A stretch of 55,398 nt of DNA from Solirubrobacterales bacterium. GTDB lineage: Bacteria; Actinomycetota; Thermoleophilia; Solirubrobacterales; Solirubrobacteraceae. A program made the translations under genes and the position numbers. Positions 30,596 through 41,282 of this stretch are shown here, in pieces. A model generated the notes under the pieces. The model was not told the origin of the DNA. It saw only the letters and a list, made by a program, of their open reading frames with translations, and did no database searches. The stretch spans positions 1-55,398 of the forward strand of contig DAHUYL010000012.1 of the NCBI GenBank assembly GCA_027315255.1, given 5' to 3'. Position 1 is the first letter of the stretch. Every line of letters begins with the position of its first letter.

Positions 30596-32260
30596 ATGCT
30601 GTACGAGCTGCGCGTCGAGAACCTGCTGTTGATGGAGCGCGCGGAGCTGCGGCTCGAGCCTGGGCTGAACATCCTGACCGGGGAGACCGGCGCCGGCAAG
30701 ACGCTCCTGGCGCACGCGCTCGACCTTCTGCTCGGAGGCCGGGCGCGTTCGGGGATCGTCCGCCCCGGCGCCCCGGAGGCCGACGGGGAGGGGGTGTTCG
30801 CGCTCCCGGCCCGGATGGCCGGAAGCGCCGATGAGCGGATTCCGGCAGACGCGCAGGAGCTCGTGCTCGCGCGGCGAGTGTGGCCCGACGGGCGTACGCG
30901 CGCGTACGTGTGCGGTCGTGCGGCGACCGTCGGCGATCTGCGCGAGCTGGGCAGCAGCCTGCTGTCGTTCTACGGCCAGCACGAGCACCGCCGGCTGATG
31001 CTCGCGGCCGCTCAGCTCGAAGCGCTCGACGCGTACTGCGGCGCCGCGCAGCGCGCTCGCCGTGCGGCGATGGCCGCCGCGCACGAGCGCGCGCGGGTGC
31101 TCGAGGCGCGGCTCGAGGAGCTCTCGACGCTGGCCGGCGCTCGCGAGCGTGAGCTCGACCTGCTCGGGTTCGAGCTGAGCGAGATCGAGGCGGTGGCTCC
31201 GAGCGAGGACGACGGGCGCGAGCTCGAGGCCGAGCGGGAGCGGTTGCGCCATGCGGAGGCGCTGCGCGCCGCGGCGGCGATCGGCGCCGGCGCGCTCGTG
31301 CCCGAGGACGGCGAGGGGGCGGTGGCGCTGCTGGCGCGCGCGGCGGGCGAGCTGCAGGCGGTTGCGGCCCACGACCCGGCGCTCCACGACCTCGCCGACC
31401 GGCTCGGTGCGATCCGCTACGAGGCCGAGGATGCGGCGATGGAACTGCGTTCCTACCTCGATCGGATCGAGGCGCCGCCGGGGCGGCTCGAGGAGGTCGA
31501 GGAGCGCCTTGGCGCCTACTTGCGCCTGCGCCGCAAGCACGGCGGCACGGTCGCCGCGGTACTGGCCCACGCGGAGCAGTGCCGAGCGCGCCAGGCCGAG
31601 CTGCAGGACGCGGAGGGCACGAGCGCGGCGCTCGTGGCCGAGCTGGCCCAGGCGCACGCCGTGCGCGAGCGGATCGCCGGCGAGCTGCATGACGCCCGGC
31701 ACGACGGGGCGCCGCAGCTGGCCGCCGCGGTTCGTGAACGGCTCGGCGAGCTGGCGATGGCCGAGGCGCGGTTCGAGGTCGAGGTCCGCGAGCGCGACGG
31801 TGGGTGCGGACCGCGAGGCGCAGACGCGGTCGAGTTCCAGATCTCGACCGGCGCCGGGCTGCCGCTCGCGCCGCTGCGCGAGGTCGCCTCGGGCGGCGAG
31901 CTGAGCCGCGTGATGCTGGCGTTGCTGAGCGTCGCTCACGGCGGCGCCGGCGATCGCGAGGAGGAATCGCTGCTGGTGTTCGACGAGATCGACGCCGGGC
32001 TGGGCGGCCACACCGCCAGGGCGGTCGGATCGCACCTGCGGGAGCTCGCGCGCGGTCGACAGATCCTGTGCATCACGCACCTGCCGCAGGTCGCGGCGAT
32101 GGCCGCACGTCACTTCACGATCGTCCGCGACGGCGCGACCACGACGGTCGCGGCGCTCGACGGCGACGCGGTCGTCGGCGAGCTCGTGCGGATGCTCGGG
32201 GCCGACGCGCGCGACCGGGCGGCTCGTGGCCACGCGCGCGAGCTGCTGCGGGCGGCATGA
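30596..32260 (+). CDS. recN: DNA repair protein RecN
   Basis: RecN is an SMC-like ATPase that acts early in double-strand break repair. The 554-aa protein has Walker A GLNILTGETGAGKTLL near residue 30, a long coiled coil (about 145-380), the ABC signature VASGGELSRVMLALL, Walker B LVFDEIDAGLGGHTA and the switch histidine in ILCITHLPQVAA. It starts with ATG after TAGACA, a weak box. It ends the tlyA-nadK-recN series. The stop is followed by 148 bases to pyrG. Confidence 0.96.
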   Translation: MLYELRVENLLLMERAELRLEPGLNILTGETGAGKTLLAHALDLLLGGRARSGIVRPGAPEADGEGVFALPARMAGSADERIPADAQELVLARRVWPDGRTRAYVCGRAATVGDLRELGSSLLSFYGQHEHRRLMLAAAQLEALDAYCGAAQRARRAAMAAAHERARVLEARLEELSTLAGARERELDLLGFELSEIEAVAPSEDDGRELEAERERLRHAEALRAAAAIGAGALVPEDGEGAVALLARAAGELQAVAAHDPALHDLADRLGAIRYEAEDAAMELRSYLDRIEAPPGRLEEVEERLGAYLRLRRKHGGTVAAVLAHAEQCRARQAELQDAEGTSAALVAELAQAHAVRERIAGELHDARHDGAPQLAAAVRERLGELAMAEARFEVEVRERDGGCGPRGADAVEFQISTGAGLPLAPLREVASGGELSRVMLALLSVAHGGAGDREEESLLVFDEIDAGLGGHTARAVGSHLRELARGRQILCITHLPQVAAMAARHFTIVRDGATTTVAALDGDAVVGELVRMLGADARDRAARGHARELLRAA

Positions 32261-32349
32261 CTGCGCTGCGGCGGGGCCACGACTGCGCTGCGAGCTTCGT
32301 TTGGCGCAGTTTGCGGCCACCCGGCGATGTCGCCGTCCGGCCTGGCGGC

Positions 32350-32369
32350 TACGCTGAGGCTCCAGCGTA
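32350..32369. promoter_or_regulatory. Inverted repeat just upstream of the pyrG -10 box
   Basis: TACGCTG (32350-32356) and CAGCGTA (32363-32369) are perfectly complementary around 6 bases and end 7 bases before TAAACT. A protein dimer binding here would overlap the promoter spacer. No known operator was recognised. Confidence 0.35.
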
Positions 32370-32376
32370 CGGACTC

Positions 32377-32382
32377 TAAACT
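32377..32382 (+). promoter_or_regulatory. -10-like box TAAACT for pyrG
   Basis: TAAACT places transcription start near 32389. TTG 32388 would then lie at or before the start, so TTG 32409, which has GGAAGGGG 11 bases upstream, is favoured. Confidence 0.45.
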
Positions 32383-32408
32383 CGACGTTGGAAGGGGCTG
32401 AAGGCGCC

Positions 32409-34081
<1,673 letters not shown>

Positions 34082-34085
<4 letters not shown>

Positions 34086-35242
34086 CGGCCGCTCGGAGCG
34101 CCACGCTCCCCGGCCCGGACGCCCGCGCGCGCCTGCACGACACGTTCGCGGCGCTGTGCCGGATCGAGAGTCCGACGGGCCACGAGCGCGCGTGCGCCGA
34201 CTGGATCGTCCGCGAGCTGACCGCGCTCGGGCTGCGCGTGATCGAGGACGGTGCAGCGACGGCGGCGGGTGCCGGCGCCGGCAACCTGCTCGTGCGGATC
34301 CCGGGAGCCGGTCCCGGCTGGCTGCTGCTGTGCGCCCACATGGACACGGTTCCGCTGACCGCGCCCGTCGAGCCGGTGTTGCGGGAGGGCGTCTGGGAGA
34401 ACGCGAACGCCGGCATCCTCGGCGCCGACAACAAGGCGGCCGTCGCCGCGCTCGTCGAGCTGGCCCGCGAGCTCTCGCAACCCGGCGCGGCACCGCCCGC
34501 GTCCGGGATCGAGCTCCTGTTCACGGTCAGCGAGGAGACGGGACTCAACGGAGCCAAGGCGTTCGACGTGGCATCACTGGCCAGCCGCGTCGGGTTCGTG
34601 TTCGACCAGGCGTCGCCGTTCGGCGAGATCGTGGCTGCGTCGCCCACGCACGTCGGGATCGTCGCGCGGATCCGCGGCCGTGCCGCACACGCCGGACTGG
34701 CGCCGCAGGACGGCCGGAGCGCGATCGCGGCTGCGGCGCGCGCGATCGCGGCGATGCCCCAGGGGCGCCTCGACGCGGATACGACCGCCAACGTCGGCGT
34801 GATCGCCGGCGGCACCGCGTACAACGTCGTCCCCGCGCTGTGCACGCTCGAGGCGGAGGTCCGCGGCGTCGAACAGGGTCGGGTCGATGCCGTCCTGACC
34901 GAGACGATCGATGCCCTCCAGGAGGCCGCCGACGTGGCCGAATGTGATCTCGACCTCGAGATCCAGCAGAAATTCGCCGGCTATCGCGTGCGGCCCGGCG
35001 AACCGGGTGTCGAGCTCGCCGGACGGGCGCTGCGCTCGCTCGGCCATGAGCCCCGGCTTGTCCACAGCGGCGTCGGCACCGACGCCAACGCGTTCCGTGC
35101 CGCAGGCCTTCAGTGCATCAGCCTCGCCAACGCGACCGAGCATCCGCACGAGCCGGGCGAGTGCGTCAGCGCCGACGCGCTCGAGACCGGCCTGGCGCTC
35201 GCGCAGGCACTGGTGCGTGAAGCCGCGGTGGGGAGCGCATGA
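34082..35242 (+). CDS. M20-family metallopeptidase (PepT/tripeptidase-like)
   Basis: A 386-aa zinc exopeptidase-type hydrolase. Metal-binding residues are visible in [38 protein letters not shown] and [11 protein letters not shown]. The M20 dimerisation domain is in the middle ([20 protein letters not shown]). The sequence looks most like PepT-type peptidases, but M20 enzymes also cut amidohydrolase substrates, so the substrate is open. GTG 34082 overlaps the pyrG TGA, so translation is coupled. The long frame continuing upstream is a shadow of pyrG. Confidence 0.9.
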
Positions 35243-35802
35243 CCGAGTTCGAGCCGATCGGAGCGGAGGTCCGCTTCAGCGGGACGATCATCCGCGCCGG
35301 CGTCGAGCGCTTCCGCTACGCCGACGGGCTCGAGGTGTCGCGGGAGAAGGTGTGGCACCCGGGTGCGGTCGGGATTCTCGCCGTCGACGCCGAGCACGTG
35401 TGGCTGACCCGCCAGCCCCGCGAGGCGGTCCATCAGACCGCCTCGCTCGAGATCCCGGCCGGCAAGCTCGACGTCCCCGGCGAGCCGCCGCTTGCGACCG
35501 CCGAGCGCGAGCTCGCGGAGGAGATCGGGAAGCGGGCGGGGGCCTGGCGCGAGCTGATGTGGTTCTGGACGAGCCCCGGGTTCAGCGACGAGCGGGTCTG
35601 GCTGTACGAGGCGACGGAGCTCGGCGACGTCGACGGCGGGGCCGCGCCCGAGGAGGACGAGCGGATCGAGACCGTCCCCTGGCCGCTCGATCGGCTCGAC
35701 GACGCGATCGCCGGCTGCGTCGACTCGAAGTCGCTGATCGCGCTGCTGTGGCTGCGCGGCCACCGTCGCGCGCAGGTCGACCATCAGACGGCCAGAACGT
35801 AG
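35239..35802 (+). CDS. Nudix hydrolase, ADP-ribose pyrophosphatase type
   Basis: A 187-aa protein with an intact Nudix box: G-x5-E-x7-REL-x-EE-x-G in GKLDVPGEPPLATAERELAE followed by EIG. The flanking layout (TASLEIPAGKLD before the box, WTSPGFSDERVWLYEA after) is that of ADP-ribose pyrophosphatases, which clear ADP-ribose and other nucleoside diphosphate sugars. ATG 35239 overlaps the peptidase stop (ATGA). The 3' end overlaps the GGDEF gene on the other strand by 19 bases, with no room for a terminator between them. Confidence 0.9.
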   Translation: MTEFEPIGAEVRFSGTIIRAGVERFRYADGLEVSREKVWHPGAVGILAVDAEHVWLTRQPREAVHQTASLEIPAGKLDVPGEPPLATAERELAEEIGKRAGAWRELMWFWTSPGFSDERVWLYEATELGDVDGGAAPEEDERIETVPWPLDRLDDAIAGCVDSKSLIALLWLRGHRRAQVDHQTART

Positions 35803-37298
35803 CGCTTGCCACCGCTGCGCTTGGCCTCGTACAGCGCGGCGTCGGCGCGCCCGAGGACGACCTCCAGGCCGTCGCTTGCGCGGCCGCGCGCGATCCCGAT
35901 GCTGACCCGTGGCCCTGTGCGGTCGGGGCCCTCGGCGGCGGTGGCGTCGAGGATCCGCTCGGCGACGGCGCGCGCGCTCGCCTCGTCCGCGTCGAATGTG
36001 ATCGCGACGAACTCATCGCCGCCCACGCGGGCGACGACGTCGCCGTCGCGCACGACGCCGCGGATCGCCGCGGCGACTTGGACGATCAGCTCGTCGCCGG
36101 CAGCGTGACCGTGCCGATCGTTGACCGTCTTGAGGTTGTCGACGTCGACCATCAACGCTGCGATCGGACGGCGGCCGCGACGCTCTCGCACCAGTTGATT
36201 GAGGCCTCGGCGGTTGGCGGCGCCGGTCAGCGAGTCCGAGAGTGCGGCTCGCTCGGTGCTCTGGTGCGCGAGCGCGTTCCCGAGCGCCAGCTCGACAAGG
36301 TCGACGAGCGCGCCGCAAGTCGACAGCTGGGCCGGCGAGACGGGCTCGCGGCGGCTGGCGAGCTCGAGCACGCCGTAGAGCTCGCCGTCGACGTGGACGG
36401 GCAGGAAGACCGCATGCGTGACGCGCGCCTCGCAAGCCAGTCGGCGTGCGGTCGGTCCGAGCCGCTCGGGCACGATCGAGCCGGCCGCCGGCTGCCCGGA
36501 TCGGATTGCCGCCTCGAGCAGCGGGTGCTCGGATACTGGCCAGGCATCGCTCACCGTGAACCCGGCTGCGTCGAACTGTGAGACCACGAACGCGTTCCCG
36601 TCGATCGTCCGGATGAAACCTGCGCGCCAGGGCGCCGGACCTCCGCGCGCGTCGATCTCGGTCCCCACGTGGCAGGCCGTCGCGAGGACCTCCCGCGGAT
36701 CGAGCGTCGCGTTCAACGCTCGGCCGGCGTCGGCGAGCAGCCGGGCCTGAAGCAGCGCTTCGTCGCGAGTCTCGATCGCGGCGAGCAGACGGCGTCGGAG
36801 GCCCTGAGTCGCTGCGAGCAGCAACGCGCCGATCAGGCCGAACAGCACCGCCCGCCGCGCGATCACCGACGCCGCGTCGTCGCGGACCGCAGACGCCACC
36901 GTCAGCCCGGTGACCGCGCCGAGCAGAACCACCGCCGCCTCCCACTCGCGGCCGTACAGCGCCACCCACAGGATCGGCAGCAGCCCCAGTGCGTTCAGTC
37001 CTTCCCCGAGATTGCGCTGCGAGGTGACGAGCAGCCCCGCCCAACTGACGAGTCCCAGCGGGATCAGCACCTGCGTCCATCCGGGCAGCCGCGGCCAGGG
37101 CACCAGCACAGCCCCTCCGGCAACCACGCTCAGCACTGCCAGGGAGGCGAAGTAGTCGCCGCGAAACTCCAAGCCGGGCGCGAGCGCAGCCCATGCCTGC
37201 GCCAACACCGCGACGAGCACGAATGCCGCGACCCGTCTCAGGCTCGGCTCTCCCCGGGCGAGGCGCCCCGGCGCGACAACCGCTGTGATCCTGCGCAT
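35784..37298 (-). CDS. Membrane-bound diguanylate cyclase (GGDEF) with GAF-like sensor
   Basis: A 504-aa signalling enzyme that would make cyclic di-GMP from GTP. About six hydrophobic segments (residues 20-160), such as LGLLPILWVALYG and AVLFGLIGALLLAA, are followed by a GAF-like domain (about 180-330) and a C-terminal GGDEF domain (about 345-504). The active site VARVGGDEFVAI is intact, and RDGD lies five residues before it, matching the RxxD product-inhibition site. No EAL domain is attached. ATG 37298 is chosen; the open frame that continues upstream crosses the divergent xerD start and is not coding. Confidence 0.93.
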   Translation of the reverse strand: MRRITAVVAPGRLARGEPSLRRVAAFVLVAVLAQAWAALAPGLEFRGDYFASLAVLSVVAGGAVLVPWPRLPGWTQVLIPLGLVSWAGLLVTSQRNLGEGLNALGLLPILWVALYGREWEAAVVLLGAVTGLTVASAVRDDAASVIARRAVLFGLIGALLLAATQGLRRRLLAAIETRDEALLQARLLADAGRALNATLDPREVLATACHVGTEIDARGGPAPWRAGFIRTIDGNAFVVSQFDAAGFTVSDAWPVSEHPLLEAAIRSGQPAAGSIVPERLGPTARRLACEARVTHAVFLPVHVDGELYGVLELASRREPVSPAQLSTCGALVDLVELALGNALAHQSTERAALSDSLTGAANRRGLNQLVRERRGRRPIAALMVDVDNLKTVNDRHGHAAGDELIVQVAAAIRGVVRDGDVVARVGGDEFVAITFDADEASARAVAERILDATAAEGPDRTGPRVSIGIARGRASDGLEVVLGRADAALYEAKRSGGKRYVLAV

Positions 37299-37424
37299 CC
37301 GGCGACCCCTTCGATCCCAACTCCCCCGGGACAGGCCAGAAGCGTACAGCCGTGCGACACCCGGCACCGCCCGGCTCGATCCCGCCGAGCAGGAGAGACG
37401 GCGCCGGCCGCGAATAGGCGATTT

Positions 37425-38414
37425 ATGACCACGACCGCGGTTGTCCCCTCCCGGCGCCTGAGCGAGCTGACGCTCGACTTCCTCGCGTACCTCGAGCTCG
37501 AGCGCGGGCTGTCGCGCAACACGCTCGAGGCTTACCGCAGCGACCTGCAGCAGCTCGGCGAGTTCCTCGGACGACGCGGGCTCGACCCGCTGTCGGTCAG
37601 CGGTCGCGACCTCGCGGCGTTCGTGTCCGAGCTCGCGGACGGCGGTGCGGGCCGCCGGCCGGCCGCGCCCGCGACGCTTCAGCGCAAGGTCGCGTGCCTG
37701 CGTTCGTTCTATCGCCACCTGCGGCGCGAGGGGATCCTGCAGACCGACCCGACCCCCGACCTGCGGGCGCCCAGGTCGCGCGGACGGCTGCCGCGGGTGC
37801 TGACGCGGGACGAGGTCAACACGCTCCTGGCACAGCCGCGCGGCTCGACGCCCGGCGCGCTGCGCGACCGGGCGCTGCTCGAGACGATGTACGCCTGCGG
37901 CCTGCGGGCCTCCGAGGCGATCACGCTCGCGCTGCCTGAGCTGGATCTCGAGGCGGGCGTCCTGGTCGCCCATGGCAAGGGTTCCAAGGAGCGGCTCGTG
38001 CCGTTCGGCTCAGCGGCACGGGACACGCTCGCCGCCTACCTCGAGCGCGGCCGCCCGCGGCTCGTCGGGCTGCGCGACGAGCCCCACGTGTTCGTCAACC
38101 TGCGCGGCCAGCCGCTGTCCCGCCAGGGCCTCTACAAGATCGTCCAGCGTCACGCCCGCAGCGCCGGTCTCGAGCAGCGCATGAGCCCCCATACGCTGCG
38201 CCACACGTTCGCGACCCACCTGCTCGCGGGCGGCTGCGATCTGCGCTCGTTGCAGGAGATGCTCGGCCACGCCGACATCGGCACGACGCAGATCTACACG
38301 CATCTGTCGACCGGCCGGCTGCGCGACGTCTACTTCGACGCCCACCCCCGGGCGCATCTCGACGAGCAGCAAACGACGCGCGTGGCAGAATCCGCGCGTG
38401 TCGGAGCCGGCTAG
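37425..38414 (+). CDS. xerD: Tyrosine recombinase XerD
   Basis: A 329-aa Xer recombinase. The SAM-like N-terminal domain (DFLAYLELERGLSRNTLEAY) precedes the catalytic domain with Arg in ACGLRASEAI, Lys in HGKGSKERLVP, His-x-x-Arg in HTLRHTFATHLLAGG, His in LGHADIGTT and nucleophile Tyr in QIYTHLS. These match XerD better than the gene at 20073. Together they would resolve chromosome dimers; I found no dif site. ATG 37425 is preceded by GAATAG, a possible -10 box 7 bases upstream. It is divergent from the GGDEF gene across 126 bases. Confidence 0.94.
   Translation: MTTTAVVPSRRLSELTLDFLAYLELERGLSRNTLEAYRSDLQQLGEFLGRRGLDPLSVSGRDLAAFVSELADGGAGRRPAAPATLQRKVACLRSFYRHLRREGILQTDPTPDLRAPRSRGRLPRVLTRDEVNTLLAQPRGSTPGALRDRALLETMYACGLRASEAITLALPELDLEAGVLVAHGKGSKERLVPFGSAARDTLAAYLERGRPRLVGLRDEPHVFVNLRGQPLSRQGLYKIVQRHARSAGLEQRMSPHTLRHTFATHLLAGGCDLRSLQEMLGHADIGTTQIYTHLSTGRLRDVYFDAHPRAHLDEQQTTRVAESARVGAG
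38386..38391 (+). promoter_or_regulatory. -10-like box CAGAAT
   Basis: CAGAAT lies inside the 3' end of xerD and ends 6 bases before GTG 38398, allowing the following gene its own leaderless transcript. Confidence 0.4.
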
Positions 38415-38976
38415 GAGACTGCTGAGACGCGCGTGTGCGCCGGCGCTGCTGGCGCTCGTGCTGTCCGGCGCAGCGACGGCCGCCGGTCCGCTCGGGCGCG
38501 CGTCGGCGGCGCCCCGCGGCTTTCGCTCGCTGGTGTTCCGCAACGTCGAGGTCGCGCTGCGCGTCCCGCGCGACTGGGCGGTCCACGCTGTGAACCCGCC
38601 GATGGTCACGGCCATCGCGTCGGGGCCGGCGACGATCACCCTGTGGCGGTTCTGGCGCCCGATCCCGACGCCCGCGACCCGTCCCCAGCTGGCGGCCGCG
38701 CGGGCAGCGCTGATCAAGGCGGTACGCGAGCGTGACCCGAAGCTGCGGGTCCTGTCCTCCCAGCTGCTCGACGTCGACGGGGCCGGCGCCGTCGAGCTGC
38801 GGACGCTCGAGCTGATCGACGGCAGCGTCCGAGAGGCGGTGACCGAGCACATCTATGTGCCCGCGTTCGAGCTGGTGTTCGAGGAGTACGCGCCACCGGC
38901 GTCGTTCCGGCGGGTCGAGCGTGAGGTGTTCGCCAAGGTGCGCGACTCGCTGCGCCTGCTGGGCGGCCGCCTCTGA
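38398..38976 (+). CDS. Predicted secreted protein of unknown function
   Basis: A 192-aa protein whose N-terminus is a good Sec signal peptide: basic RRLLRRA, hydrophobic PALLALVLSGAATAA, then Gly/Ala before the mature part. No lipobox cysteine is present. The mature domain (about residues 45-192) has FRNVEVALRVPRDWAVHAV and LELIDGSVREAVTEHIYVP, with an overall beta-rich, lipoprotein-like look. The family is not recognised. It starts 17 bases before the xerD stop, and its own stop overlaps the deoB start (TGATG), so it belongs to the same transcriptional run. Confidence 0.75.
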   Translation: MSEPARRLLRRACAPALLALVLSGAATAAGPLGRASAAPRGFRSLVFRNVEVALRVPRDWAVHAVNPPMVTAIASGPATITLWRFWRPIPTPATRPQLAAARAALIKAVRERDPKLRVLSSQLLDVDGAGAVELRTLELIDGSVREAVTEHIYVPAFELVFEEYAPPASFRRVEREVFAKVRDSLRLLGGRL

Positions 38977-40130
38977 TGAGGCGCGCGTTCGTCGTCGTGC
39001 TCGACGCCTGCGGCGCCGGCGAGCTGCCGGATTCGGCGTCCTATGGCGATGCCGGGGCCAACACGCTCGGCCACCTTGCCGAGGCGGTCGGCGGGCTCGA
39101 GCTGCCCGTGCTCGGCGCGCTCGGGCTGGGGTCGGTGCTACCGCTCGCGGGGGTCCCGGCCGGGGCCGCGCCGGTGCTCCACGGCCGGTTGCACCCGGTC
39201 GGTCACGGCAAGGACTCGACCGCCGGCCCCTGGGAGCTGAGGGGGGTGGTGCAGGACGTGGCGCCGCCGACCTACCCGGAGGGGTTCCCGCTCGAGGTGC
39301 TGGCGGTGCTCGCCGAGTGCAGCGGCCGCCAGATCATCTGCAACCGCCCGTACAACGGGATCGGGGCGATCGAGGACTTCGGCGCCGAGCACATCGTCTC
39401 GGGAGCGCTGATCGTGTACACGAGCCAGGACTCCGTGCTGCAGATCGCCGCTCACGAGGACGTCGTCGCGACGGCGGAGCTGTACGCGATCTGCGCCCGC
39501 GTGCGTACGGCGTTGCCGACCGCGCACGCGGTCGGCCGCGTGATCGCGCGTCCGTTCCGCGGTGCGCCCGGCGCGTTCCAGCGCACCGACGGCCGCCGCG
39601 ACCTCGCGCTGGAGCCGCCCACCCGCTCGTATCTCGACGAGGTTCACGCGGCCGGGGTCGCCGTCCACACCGTCGGCAAGATCGGTCAGCTGTTCGCCGG
39701 ACGCGGCGTCGACGAGCAGCACGCGGGCGCGACCAACGCCGCCGCGCTGGCGCAGACCGGGGAGCTGATCGGCGGACTCGACGAAGGCATGGTGTTCACG
39801 AACCTGGTCGAGACCGACCAGGTGTACGGCCACCGTCACGATGCCGCCGGATTCGCCGCCGCGCTCGGCGAGATCGACAGCTGCGTCGGCGGCTGGCTGC
39901 AGCGGCTGACCGAGCGCGATCTCCTGATCCTGACCGCCGACCACGGCTGCGACGTGACCGCCAGCCATACCGACCACACGCGCGAGTGGGTGCCGCTGCT
40001 GGCGGTGTTCCGCGGCCACGGCGGCCGGCGACACGACGGACCGATGAGCGACGTCGGGGCCAGCGTGCTGCGCTGGCTGTCCGGTCACGACGCGCCGGGG
40101 CTGCCGGGGAGCCCGTTCCTCGATGCCTGA
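38976..40130 (+). CDS. deoB: Phosphopentomutase DeoB
   Basis: DeoB interconverts ribose 1- and 5-phosphate (and the deoxy forms) in nucleoside salvage. The 384-aa alkaline-phosphatase-fold protein has the metal ligands in VVLDACGAGELPD, VETDQVYGHRHD, LTADHGCD and HTDHTREWVPLL. The phosphoacceptor loop reads GKDSTAGPWELRG; the family pattern that I recall is GKDTTTGHWE. The acceptor would thus be Ser81, and the His before Trp-Glu is Pro. The rest is conserved enough that I still call it DeoB. Confidence 0.9.
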   Translation: MRRAFVVVLDACGAGELPDSASYGDAGANTLGHLAEAVGGLELPVLGALGLGSVLPLAGVPAGAAPVLHGRLHPVGHGKDSTAGPWELRGVVQDVAPPTYPEGFPLEVLAVLAECSGRQIICNRPYNGIGAIEDFGAEHIVSGALIVYTSQDSVLQIAAHEDVVATAELYAICARVRTALPTAHAVGRVIARPFRGAPGAFQRTDGRRDLALEPPTRSYLDEVHAAGVAVHTVGKIGQLFAGRGVDEQHAGATNAAALAQTGELIGGLDEGMVFTNLVETDQVYGHRHDAAGFAAALGEIDSCVGGWLQRLTERDLLILTADHGCDVTASHTDHTREWVPLLAVFRGHGGRRHDGPMSDVGASVLRWLSGHDAPGLPGSPFLDA

Positions 40131-40974
40131 GCTGCCCGAGGTCGAGACGATCCGCCGCCAGCTCGCGCCTGAGCTCGAGGGGCGGACGCTGGCGCGAGTC
40201 GAGATCCTCGACCCACGCTGGACCCGCCCGGAGCTGCCGGCCGAGGTCGCCCGGCTGCTGCGCGGTGCCCGCGTCGACCGCGTCGCACGGGCCGGCAAGT
40301 ACCTGATCTGGGAGCTGTCGGAGGACCGCCACCTGCTGATCCACCTGCGGATGACGGGTGCGCTGCTGTTCGACCCGGCGATCGAACCCGCCCACGTCCG
40401 GGTCCGCTTCGAGCTGGACGACGGGCACCTGCTCGTCTACAACGACCCTCGCCGGTTCGGCACCGGCCAGCTTCTGCACGGCACCGGGGCGCGTGAGCGG
40501 TATCTGGCGCAGCGGCTCGGTGCCGAGCCGTTCACGCCGGAGTTCACCACCGCCCACCTGCGTGCGCTCGCGCGCGGGCGCGCCACTCCGATCAAGTCGT
40601 TCATCCTCGACCAGCGGCGGATCGCCGGCGTCGGGAACATCTACGCCGACGAGGCGCTGTTCCGGGCGCAGATCCACCCGCTGCGGCCGGCGGGTCGGCT
40701 GACCGCAGCGCAGTGGTCGGCCCTGCACGACGCGATCGAGGACGCCCTCGCCGCCGGGATCGACGCCAAGGGCGCCTCGATCGACGATTTCCGGCACCTC
40801 GACGGCGCTCGCGGCAGCTTTCAGGACCGGTTCCTCGTGCACACGCGCGCCGGCGCTCCCTGCCCCGTGTGCGGCCAGCCGATCGAGAAGCTGGTCGTCG
40901 GCGGCCGTGGCACCTACGTGTGCGAGCACTGCCAGCGCCGCCCGCGCCCGCGAGGTCGGCGCCGCGTCGGCTAG
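40123..40974 (+). CDS. mutM: Formamidopyrimidine-DNA glycosylase
   Basis: MutM (Fpg) removes oxidised purines such as 8-oxoguanine and nicks the DNA. The 283-aa protein has the essential N-terminus MPELPEVETIRR (Pro2 nucleophile), the helix-two-turn-helix with IAGVGNIYADEALF, and the C-terminal zinc finger CPVC...CEHC. The Lys in the RMTGALLF region is in place. ATG 40123 overlaps the last 8 bases of deoB. The stop codon shares a CTAG tetramer with the stop of the opposing glutaredoxin gene. Confidence 0.96.
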   Translation: MPELPEVETIRRQLAPELEGRTLARVEILDPRWTRPELPAEVARLLRGARVDRVARAGKYLIWELSEDRHLLIHLRMTGALLFDPAIEPAHVRVRFELDDGHLLVYNDPRRFGTGQLLHGTGARERYLAQRLGAEPFTPEFTTAHLRALARGRATPIKSFILDQRRIAGVGNIYADEALFRAQIHPLRPAGRLTAAQWSALHDAIEDALAAGIDAKGASIDDFRHLDGARGSFQDRFLVHTRAGAPCPVCGQPIEKLVVGGRGTYVCEHCQRRPRPRGRRRVG

Positions 40975-41225
40975 GCGGCGAGCAGCTGCGCCAGCCGGCC
41001 GGCGCGGTCGGCGGCGAGCAGCTCGGTGAAGCCGCCGATCGAGCGGCCGCCGATCACGATCTGCGGGAAGGTGTGCATGCCGGTGACGCGGGAGAGCTGC
41101 TCGCGACCGTCCGGGTCGCGTGCCAGATTGATCTCCTCGTATGCGATCTGACGGCGATCCAGCAGCGTCTTGGCGCTCCGGCAGAAGGGACAGCGATCGG
41201 TGGTGTAGACCGTGACCTGGCTCAC
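40971..41225 (-). CDS. Glutaredoxin
   Basis: An 84-aa thioredoxin-fold protein with the dithiol active site CPFC in VTVYTTDRCPFCRSAKTLLD and the cis-proline/glutathione-binding motif TFPQIVIGGRSIGGFTEL. It would reduce disulfides or glutathionylated proteins, or use mycothiol in an actinobacterium. The GTG 41225 start follows TATACT by 10 bases; a longer open frame upstream runs under recO and is not coding. Convergent with mutM and divergent from recO, so it is a single-gene unit among DNA repair genes. Confidence 0.93.
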   Translation of the reverse strand: MSQVTVYTTDRCPFCRSAKTLLDRRQIAYEEINLARDPDGREQLSRVTGMHTFPQIVIGGRSIGGFTELLAADRAGRLAQLLAA

Positions 41226-41235
41226 AGCTTCAGAA

Positions 41236-41243
41236 AGTATAGC
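41236..41243. promoter_or_regulatory. Overlapping divergent -10 boxes of grx and recO
   Basis: AGTATAGC reads TATACT on the minus strand (41241-41236), 10 bases before the glutaredoxin GTG, and TATAGC on the plus strand (41238-41243), upstream of recO. The two boxes share the bases TATA, so RNA polymerase could occupy only one direction at a time. Confidence 0.4.
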
Positions 41244-41282
41244 GGCGAGCTGCGCCCACAGGCGGTCGAGAGGAGCGGCCCG

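Noticed and set aside
37299..37973. N-terminal extension of the GGDEF protein
   Set aside because: The extra frame covers the divergent xerD gene and is not hydrophobic or domain-like; ATG 37298 starts a normal membrane sensor.
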